From positions 1 to 47,899 of the forward strand of contig JAHDIP010000017.1 of NCBI GenBank assembly GCA_020630735.1: a DNA stretch of 47,899 nt. The letters run 5' to 3'. The notes below the pieces were generated by a model, which did no database searches, was not told the DNA's origin, and saw nothing but the letters and a program-made list of their open reading frames with translations. A program made the translations under genes and the position numbers. The stretch is from Saprospiraceae bacterium. Lineage in GTDB: Bacteria; Bacteroidota; Bacteroidia; Chitinophagales; Saprospiraceae. This document shows positions 41,384 through 47,899 of this stretch, one piece after another; positions within the stretch are counted from its first letter, which is position 1; each line of letters begins with the position of its first letter.

Positions 41384-43423
41384 ATGGCAAAGCGTCAAAA
41401 ACCTAAAAAAGGACTTAAAAAAGAGTCCAAAATTCCAAAAGCAAGTACCAAAGGCTTATCAAATCTGCCTGCTTTTTTCAGTGATACGCAATTACATTGT
41501 ATCTTGATCATGGTACTTAGTTTTTTGTTGTATGGAAATACGCTCCTACACGACTTTGCACAAGATGATGCGATAGTTATTACAGATAATGAATTTACCG
41601 AAAAAGGGTTTGCAGGTATTCCCGATATTTTAAAGTATGATACCTTCAGAGGTTTTTTCAAAGTAGACGGAAAAGAAAGTTTAGTAACAGGTGGTCGTTA
41701 TCGGCCGCTAAGTTTAGTAATGTTTGCCTCAGGCGTTTCACTATTTGGACAAACGCCATTTGTTTTTCATCTGATGAATATTCTCTTGTATGGACTTACA
41801 GGAATTATTTTGTATCTATTATTGCTCAAAATGCTTTCGCCAAAACAACAAGATACTTATGCCGTTTTTATAGCATTAGTTACTACCTTTTTGTTTTTAG
41901 TGCACCCCATTCATACCGAAGTAGTTGCTAATATCAAAGGACGAGATGAAATACTGACCCTATTAGGGAGTTTAGCTGCTCTTTACTATTCACTTCGAGC
42001 ATACTACGAAAGTAAACCAGAATACACAGCCATAGCAACAGTAGTATTTTTCTTAGGTCTAATGTCCAAAGAAAATGCGGCGATGTTTATTTTTATCGTT
42101 CCGCTTACGTATTACTTTTTTACCAAAGCAGATATCGGTACAATAATTAAACAAACAGCACCATTTGTAGGAGCAACTGTTTTATTTATTCTTATTCGTT
42201 CATTCGGTGTAGGTATTCCGCTAATCGGAGGAGAAGCGCCCAGAGAATTGATGAATAATCCATATATGGTGATTACCAATGATAGTGTTTTTCCTGCCAC
42301 TTATGCTTATATGGGGATAGGCGAAAAAATGGCCACGATATTTTATACACTTGGTAAATACATCCAATTGTTATTTGCGCCGATTACTTTGACACACGAC
42401 TACTACCCTCGTCATGTAGAGGTGATGAATTGGACAAACTGGCAAGTAATTGTAAGTTTCTTACTGCATATGGCTTTGGGTATTTATGCTGTATTACGAG
42501 CATTCAAAAAAGACCCATTAGCTTATGGTATCTTATTTTACTTATTGAGTTTGGCAATAGTATCCAATATCTTTTTTGCTGTAGGTACCAATATGGCAGA
42601 GCGTTTTATGTTTATGCCTTCTGTAGGTTTTTGCTTTATAATTGCCATATTGGGGTATCGTTTTATTCAAATGAAAACCAAAGTAGAAGTAGTCAATATA
42701 AAATCTCTTTATCCAATATTTGCTATTATTGGAATAGTAGGCTTACTTTTTTCTGCAAAAACGATTCATCGAAATATGGCTTGGAAAGATAATTTTACCT
42801 TGTTTTCAACAGATATTCATGTCTCAAAAAATAGTGCAAAATTGCGTAACTCTATGGGAGGTGATTTGGTAACGCTATCTGCTAAAGAACAAAATGAGCA
42901 GAAACGAACAACTATGTTGACAGAAGCAGTAGGGCATCTCAATGAAGCAGTTAAAATACACCCCAACTATAAAAATGCTTATCTCCTTTTGGGAAATGCA
43001 AATAATTATCTGAAACAATACGAAGCATCTATTAGTAACTACAACAAAGCACTTCGTTTAGATCCATACTACCAAGATGCTAAAAACAATCTTGGTATAA
43101 CATATCGAGATGCAGGACGTTATTATGGTGAGAAAAAAGGTGATATTCAAAAATCTATTCAATATTTACAAAAAGCTTATGAAGCTCGCCCTACCGAATA
43201 TGAAACTGTTCGATTATTAGGTGTTGCTCACGGAATGAAAAGAGAAATGAATAAAGCTGTCGAATACTTCAAAAAAGCCACTGAAATAGAACCCAATAAC
43301 GCAGACGCCTTTCTTAACCTTGGTAATGCTTACATGAATGCAGGTAACGAAACTGAAGGTGCGAAATATCGGCAGCGTGCTTTCCAAATGGATCCAGATG
43401 TTGAAAAGAAACGGGCGAGGTAA
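41384..43423 (+). CDS. TMTC-like membrane glycosyltransferase with C-terminal TPR repeats
   Basis: The product has 679 residues. A basic N-terminus precedes about ten transmembrane helices (to about 470). The first outward loop carries FAQDDAIVITDNEFTEKGF, the acidic DD motif of GT-C mannosyltransferases, followed by GGRYRPLSLVMFAS and LVHPIHTEVVANIKGRDE. At least three TPR repeats follow (about 520-670; NYKNAYLLLGNANNYLKQY, ADAFLNLGNAYMNAGNE). TMTC1-4, the eukaryotic relatives, mannosylate cadherins. With the DUF2723 gene at 17408 this gives two GT-C-type enzymes. The following gene starts 57 bp later, so an operon is possible. Confidence 0.85.
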   Translation: MAKRQKPKKGLKKESKIPKASTKGLSNLPAFFSDTQLHCILIMVLSFLLYGNTLLHDFAQDDAIVITDNEFTEKGFAGIPDILKYDTFRGFFKVDGKESLVTGGRYRPLSLVMFASGVSLFGQTPFVFHLMNILLYGLTGIILYLLLLKMLSPKQQDTYAVFIALVTTFLFLVHPIHTEVVANIKGRDEILTLLGSLAALYYSLRAYYESKPEYTAIATVVFFLGLMSKENAAMFIFIVPLTYYFFTKADIGTIIKQTAPFVGATVLFILIRSFGVGIPLIGGEAPRELMNNPYMVITNDSVFPATYAYMGIGEKMATIFYTLGKYIQLLFAPITLTHDYYPRHVEVMNWTNWQVIVSFLLHMALGIYAVLRAFKKDPLAYGILFYLLSLAIVSNIFFAVGTNMAERFMFMPSVGFCFIIAILGYRFIQMKTKVEVVNIKSLYPIFAIIGIVGLLFSAKTIHRNMAWKDNFTLFSTDIHVSKNSAKLRNSMGGDLVTLSAKEQNEQKRTTMLTEAVGHLNEAVKIHPNYKNAYLLLGNANNYLKQYEASISNYNKALRLDPYYQDAKNNLGITYRDAGRYYGEKKGDIQKSIQYLQKAYEARPTEYETVRLLGVAHGMKREMNKAVEYFKKATEIEPNNADAFLNLGNAYMNAGNETEGAKYRQRAFQMDPDVEKKRAR

Positions 43424-43480
43424 AACTTGTACCTGTTTGTATAGAAAGCCAATCATTTTAAAAAATTGTAAATACAACTC

Positions 43481-46417
43481 GTGAAGACACAACTACTCAC
43501 ATTATTTTTGATAGCATTTTTTTCCATTAGTGCTAATGACTCTTTTGAACAAATTACAGAAGCAGAACAGCAACAAGCGGAAACGGATTGGGTAAATGCT
43601 ACCTTTAATGCAATGTCTGAAGACGAGCGTCTTGGGCAATTGTTTATGATTCGGGCGCATTCTGACAAAGGGGCTGATCATATAGCAAAAGTTGAAGGGT
43701 TGATTAAAGATTACCATGTAGGCGGTCTGTGTTTTTTTCAGGGCACACCAGAAAAACAAGTAGAGCTACTAAATAAATATCAAAAGCTGACAAAGCGAAT
43801 TCCTCTAATGGTATCGATGGATGCAGAATGGGGATTAGGTATGCGACTTAAAAAAAGTACCATCAGTTTCCCTAGACAACTCATGTTGGGAGCTATTCAG
43901 GACAATCGCTTGATTTACGATATGGGAAAAGAGATCGCTCGACAGTGCCGACGAGTAGGGGTACACGTCAACTTTGCTCCTGTCGCAGATGTCAATAATA
44001 ACCCTAGTAATCCAGTAATAAATACTCGTTCTTTTGGAGAAGATCGCTACAATGTTGCGACCAAAAGTTATATGTATGCTAAAGGCTTGCAAGATGGTAA
44101 TGTGATGGCTTGTGCCAAACATTTTCCTGGACATGGTGATACGGATGTCGATTCTCATTACGATCTTCCTGTAATCACACATGATGCTTATCGTTTGGAT
44201 AGTATCGAAATGTTTCCGTTTCGCTTGTTGGCGGAGCATGGTATCCAAAGTATGATGGTAGCACATTTGCATGTTCCTACTTTAGATGCTACTAAAAATT
44301 TACCGACAACCTTATCTCAAAATGCAGTAACGAATGTACTGAAAAACGAAATGGGTTTTGAAGGTCTAATCTTTACTGATGGCTTGGGTATGAAAGGAGT
44401 GACTAAGCATTATAAAAGTGGTGAAGTAGAGGCTAAAGCTTTAGTCGCTGGCAATGATGTATTGTTGCTGCCACAAGATGTTCCTGCGGCTTTTCGAATT
44501 ATCAAAGAATACATTGCCGCTGGAAAACTGACTACAGCTCGAATTCACGAAAGTGTTAAAAAAGTATTGCGTTATAAGTATCGTTTAGGTTTGACTTCTT
44601 TTACTGATATTCCATTAACAAACTTGAGAGAAGACCTCAATTCGCCCCAAGCTCAAGTACTAAAAAGACGCCTTATTGCAAATGCCTTGACCTTGGTTCG
44701 AAATAGAGACAATCGAGTACCTTTTAAGGATGTTCAAAATACAACGTTTGCGACATTAAGTATTGGCTCAACGAGGCTAACAACCTTCCAAAAAACATTA
44801 GATAAATATGCTCCGATGGAGCATTATAATACTGCTAAAGATATTTCTTCCTCAAAGCAAGCAGAACTAACTCGTCGTTTAAAAGAAAAAGATTTCGTTA
44901 TTATAGGCATTCATGATATGAGTAGCTATGCAAGTAAAGATTTTGGATTGAATGCGAGTATAAAAAACTTTATCAAAACTTTAGCAAAAGAAACCAATGT
45001 AGTCCTTACCGTTTTTGGAAATCCTTATTCTCTTAAATACTTTGATGAAGTCAATTGGTTACTAGAGGCATATGATGAAGATGAAATGACAGAAGACTTG
45101 GCTGCTCAAGCATTATTCGGTGCGTTTAGTATTAGTGGTCGTTTGCCTGTTACAGCTTCTGATGCTAGTCAGTTTAATAATGGTCAAACGACAGGAAGTT
45201 TATTTCGGTTACAATATGGTTTGCCAGAAAGTGTGGGGATGAACTCTAAAAAACTCAATCAGATTGATGGTTTGATGCAAGATGCAATAAATATCAAAGC
45301 AACACCAGGTGGAGTAGTAATGGTCGTGAAAGACGGAAAGGTTATTTTTGAGAAAGGATATGGTCATCATAGCTATGCTAAAAAACGAGCAGTCAATTCA
45401 TCAGATATTTATGACATGGCTTCTATTACGAAAATTGCAGCATCCACTATTTCTGTCATGAAATTGCAAGATGAAGGCAAGTTGAGTATCTACCAACCAA
45501 TGAGTGATTATTTGACCGAACTAAAATCAACGAATAAAAATGGCTTGAAGATCGAAGATATTATGGCACATCGGGCAGGTCTGAAAACGTGGATTAAGTT
45601 TTACGAAAAAACGTTGTCAGGTAAAAAAAGTCCTCGACCATCTTCTAAGTTTTACGCCAAAAAGCAAACCGAAAAATTTAATATTCCAGTTACCCAGAGT
45701 TTGTTTATGCTCAATGATCATGCAGATGCGATGTGGCAAGAAATTAAAGAATCAGAACTACGACCAACAAAAGAATACAAATATAGCGATTTAGGTTTTT
45801 ATCTTATTAGTGATATGGTGAAACGCTTGTCAGGCAAAAGCCTTGACCAATATGTGCTTGACGAGTTTTATCAACCATTAGGTTTATCAACAGCGATGTT
45901 TAATCCTTGGAAAAAATTTGATCGAACATCTATTCCGCCAACCGAAGAAGATAAGTATTTTCGTCGCCAAAAAGTACAAGGATATGTACATGATATGGGA
46001 GCTGCAATGCTTGGAGGGGTAAGCGGACACGCAGGTTTGTTTACCAATGCAAACGACCTTGCTATTATAATGCAAATGCTGTTGAATAATGGTTATTACG
46101 GAGGAAAACAATATTTGAATGCTCAGACAATACGAACATTTACATCACGTCATCCAAGCTGTACACGTAGAGGCATCGGTTTTGATATGCGAGAAATAGA
46201 GACATCTAAGTCTCAAAATATGTCTCCTAAAGCATCATTTAGTACTTTTGGGCATTTAGGTTTTACAGGAACGTGTACTTGGGCTGACCCAGAGCATAAT
46301 TTGATTTACATCTTCTTTTCTAACCGTACTTATCCTTCGATGAATAATTACAAACTGAATAAAGAAGACTATCGCCCACGCATTCAAAGTATTATTTACG
46401 AAGCACTTGAATACTAA
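43481..46417 (+). CDS. Glycoside hydrolase family 3 N-acetylglucosaminidase-like protein fused to a serine beta-lactamase-fold domain
   Basis: The product has 978 residues from a GTG start. A signal peptide is followed by the GH3 module (about 35-370) with KHFPGHGDTDVDSHYDLP (NagZ-type His/Asp, near 213-226) and the nucleophile Asp300 in IFTDGLGMKG. A GH3 C-terminal domain (about 390-570) comes next. The last 350 residues are a class C beta-lactamase/serine hydrolase: SxxK (Ser648-Lys651, SITK), a Tyr motif (Tyr768-Ser-Asp in YKYSDLGF) and HLGFTG. This fusion is frequent in Bacteroidota and probably acts on peptidoglycan muropeptides in the periplasm. The exact bonds cut are not deduced. Confidence 0.9.
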   Translation: MKTQLLTLFLIAFFSISANDSFEQITEAEQQQAETDWVNATFNAMSEDERLGQLFMIRAHSDKGADHIAKVEGLIKDYHVGGLCFFQGTPEKQVELLNKYQKLTKRIPLMVSMDAEWGLGMRLKKSTISFPRQLMLGAIQDNRLIYDMGKEIARQCRRVGVHVNFAPVADVNNNPSNPVINTRSFGEDRYNVATKSYMYAKGLQDGNVMACAKHFPGHGDTDVDSHYDLPVITHDAYRLDSIEMFPFRLLAEHGIQSMMVAHLHVPTLDATKNLPTTLSQNAVTNVLKNEMGFEGLIFTDGLGMKGVTKHYKSGEVEAKALVAGNDVLLLPQDVPAAFRIIKEYIAAGKLTTARIHESVKKVLRYKYRLGLTSFTDIPLTNLREDLNSPQAQVLKRRLIANALTLVRNRDNRVPFKDVQNTTFATLSIGSTRLTTFQKTLDKYAPMEHYNTAKDISSSKQAELTRRLKEKDFVIIGIHDMSSYASKDFGLNASIKNFIKTLAKETNVVLTVFGNPYSLKYFDEVNWLLEAYDEDEMTEDLAAQALFGAFSISGRLPVTASDASQFNNGQTTGSLFRLQYGLPESVGMNSKKLNQIDGLMQDAINIKATPGGVVMVVKDGKVIFEKGYGHHSYAKKRAVNSSDIYDMASITKIAASTISVMKLQDEGKLSIYQPMSDYLTELKSTNKNGLKIEDIMAHRAGLKTWIKFYEKTLSGKKSPRPSSKFYAKKQTEKFNIPVTQSLFMLNDHADAMWQEIKESELRPTKEYKYSDLGFYLISDMVKRLSGKSLDQYVLDEFYQPLGLSTAMFNPWKKFDRTSIPPTEEDKYFRRQKVQGYVHDMGAAMLGGVSGHAGLFTNANDLAIIMQMLLNNGYYGGKQYLNAQTIRTFTSRHPSCTRRGIGFDMREIETSKSQNMSPKASFSTFGHLGFTGTCTWADPEHNLIYIFFSNRTYPSMNNYKLNKEDYRPRIQSIIYEALEY

Positions 46418-46426
46418 AAAGAAAAC

Positions 46427-47644
46427 ATGAATTTACCATTAAAAATAGCGAGGCGATATCTATTTGCTAAAAAGTCTACTAATGCGATCAATATCATTTC
46501 TGGTATTACCATCTTTGGTATATCGGTAGGTACGGCTGCTTTGGTGTTAGTGCTTTCTGTTTTTAATGGGTTTGAAGATTTGATAACCGGTCTATTTGGA
46601 GCTTTCAATCCTGATGTGAAAGTTATACCTGCAAAAGGAAAAGTATTTGAAGTGGATACATTAAAATTGGCAGAAATTAAAAATTTAGCTGGTGTTGACA
46701 TTGTTGCTCAATCACTAGAAGAAATTGCTTTTTTTGAATACAAAGGCAGCCAAGATATTGGTATCATAAAAGGTGTTGATCAACATTATCATCAGGTAAC
46801 AAATATTGATTCGATGATACGGGAAGGTAAGTATGAGTTTGGAGATGGTGCACGAAACTTAGCAGTACTTGGAGTCGGCATGCGCAATAAACTTTCGGTA
46901 AATGTAAACGATTTTCTTGGTGCGTTGAGTGTCTATATGCCAAAGCGAAAAGAGGTGGGACCTATCGCCAAGCCATTTAAGCAAAAAACGATTTACCCTG
47001 GAGGTACTTTTGTGATCCAACAAGATTTCGATAATCAATATGTCTTATCCTCGCTAGGATTTGTAAGAGATTTATTGGGATATCGAAACAAAGTGAGTGC
47101 CTTTGAAATAAAATTTAAAGAAGGTGCAGATCAAGAAGGAACGATTCAGAATATTCAACAAATTTTAGGAGCCGATTTTTTAGTCAAAAGTCGCTACCAG
47201 CAAGACGAAGCTTTTTTAAAGTTGATGAACATTGAAAAATGGATGAGCTTTGCCATTTTGAGTTTAACACTTGTCTTAGTAGCTTTCAATATGATAGGCG
47301 CCTTGTGGATGATTGTTTTGGAGAAAAAACAAGATATAGCTATACTAAAATCAATGGGAGCTGATAATAGCAAAATTCGAAATATATTTTTTAGTGAAGG
47401 ACTTTTGATTTGCTTAGTAGGATTAGTGATTGGTTTTGTCTTAGCAATTATTTTTTATTTAGCACAAACCTACTTTGGCATTGTTCCTATTCCCGCAGGA
47501 TTTGTAGTCGATGCTTATCCGATAAGTATGCGATTCCCTGATTTTGTACTGGTAGCGATTACCGTCGTCTTAATTGGTTTAGTTGCTTCTATTCCTCCTG
47601 CTATTCGGGCTACGAGGGTACCTGCTTTGATTCGAAATGATTAG
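46427..47644 (+). CDS. FtsX/LolC-LolE-type ABC permease
   Basis: The product has 405 residues with one N-terminal helix (SGITIFGISVGTAALVLVLSVFNG), a ~230-residue periplasmic domain, and three C-terminal helices (FAILSLTLVLVAFNMIGALWMIV; ...CLVGLVIGFVLAIIFYL; ...VLVAITVVLIGLVASIPPAIRATR). This MacB/LolE architecture extracts lipoproteins from the inner membrane in Gram-negative bacteria. No ATPase (LolD) gene is adjacent. It starts 10 bp after the GH3 fusion gene, so the two are co-transcribed. Confidence 0.88.
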   Translation: MNLPLKIARRYLFAKKSTNAINIISGITIFGISVGTAALVLVLSVFNGFEDLITGLFGAFNPDVKVIPAKGKVFEVDTLKLAEIKNLAGVDIVAQSLEEIAFFEYKGSQDIGIIKGVDQHYHQVTNIDSMIREGKYEFGDGARNLAVLGVGMRNKLSVNVNDFLGALSVYMPKRKEVGPIAKPFKQKTIYPGGTFVIQQDFDNQYVLSSLGFVRDLLGYRNKVSAFEIKFKEGADQEGTIQNIQQILGADFLVKSRYQQDEAFLKLMNIEKWMSFAILSLTLVLVAFNMIGALWMIVLEKKQDIAILKSMGADNSKIRNIFFSEGLLICLVGLVIGFVLAIIFYLAQTYFGIVPIPAGFVVDAYPISMRFPDFVLVAITVVLIGLVASIPPAIRATRVPALIRND

Positions 47645-47713
47645 CATAGTCGATGGGCTAGAGTGAAGGTTAAAATGAAAAAAGTGTAAGTTGTTTTGGT
47701 CCAAGCACTTATC

Positions 47714-47894
47714 TTAGTAACGGATAAAAAATAAGTTTTGCATTTTGGCTATAGAATTTTTGAGTTTAGATAAGGAATTAGCCTAGTAGCAAAGAGCATG
47801 CAGTGATAGCACAGCTAGCACGAGTATTTTCGACGAAATATAAACTCTAAATTACCAGCCACAAATCGGGAAGTTATTATTTGACCGTTACTTA
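47714..47894. mobile_element. MITE-like element (family A), copy 2, inverted, with TTA target duplication
   Basis: The 175-bp element (47717-47891) is the reverse complement of copy 1 with a few insertions: GTAACGGATAAAAAATAAG, CATTTTGGCTATAGAATTTT, then CGAGTATTTTCGACGAAATA and AATCGGGAAGTTATTATTTG. It is flanked by TTA on both sides (47714-47716, 47892-47894). In element orientation the flank is TAA here and TTA in copy 1, so the trinucleotide belongs to the target and not to the element. Confidence 0.85.
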
Positions 47895-47899
47895 ATTAA

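Overview
The window is a low-GC (roughly one third G+C by eye) chromosomal segment from a member of the Bacteroidota, most likely a free-living, Saprospira- or Cytophaga-like lineage; the exact genus cannot be read from the sequence. The evidence is the set of families typical of this phylum (two OmpA-like proteins with PD40 propellers, a TonB receptor with a carboxypeptidase-regulatory-like N-terminal domain, DUF2723, DUF3127, DUF2853, a LytTR response regulator, a GH3/beta-lactamase-fold fusion), promoters close to the TTG...TAnnTTTG type, and almost no Shine-Dalgarno sequences. I see no tRNA, rRNA, CRISPR array, prophage or complete insertion sequence.

Layout. 1-4.5 kb: a lipoprotein alpha/beta hydrolase that has lost its nucleophile, a phospholipid N-methyltransferase-like enzyme, and an OmpA/PD40/SPOR envelope protein. 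4.5-10.7 kb: housekeeping genes (2-oxoacid dehydrogenase E2, cinA, birA, rsfS, ftsH). 10.8-14.2 kb: an operon deoC - aldehyde dehydrogenase - truncated ALDH-like partner. 14.2-17.1 kb: a MITE, thiL, DUF2853, an RluA-type pseudouridine synthase and a small membrane protein. 17.4-22.7 kb: a DUF2723 (TMEM260-like) membrane glycosyltransferase with rpiB, then an M28 peptidase. 22.74-23.05 kb: a gene-free block that looks like a structured RNA, with two near-identical hairpins whose outer stems covary and whose loops carry a six-base homopolymer complementary to three other runs nearby. 23.1-26.9 kb: a small unknown gene, htpG, a second MITE-like element, a Trp-repeat secreted protein and a DUF3127 OB-fold protein with an SSB-like tail. 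27.1-31.4 kb: a LytTR regulator followed by a giant OmpA/PD40 protein and a small acidic protein, with an attenuator-like leader upstream. 31.8-34.6 kb: an HTH regulator and pckA, which has its own leader hairpin. 35.1-39.9 kb: an operon of DUF3089 hydrolase, sensor kinase and TonB receptor. 40.2-47.6 kb: trhO, a TMTC-like membrane protein with TPRs, the GH3/beta-lactamase-fold protein and a LolC/E-like permease. The window ends in a second, inverted copy of the first MITE.

How it fits together. Most genes serve central metabolism, protein quality control (FtsH, HtpG), envelope maintenance and cell-surface glycosylation. The most unusual material is non-coding: the G6/C6 multi-hairpin block, a MITE family with a clear 3-bp target-site duplication, a 105-bp dispersed repeat present in at least five recognisable copies, and two leaders (LytTR regulator and pckA) that can fold into mutually exclusive structures.
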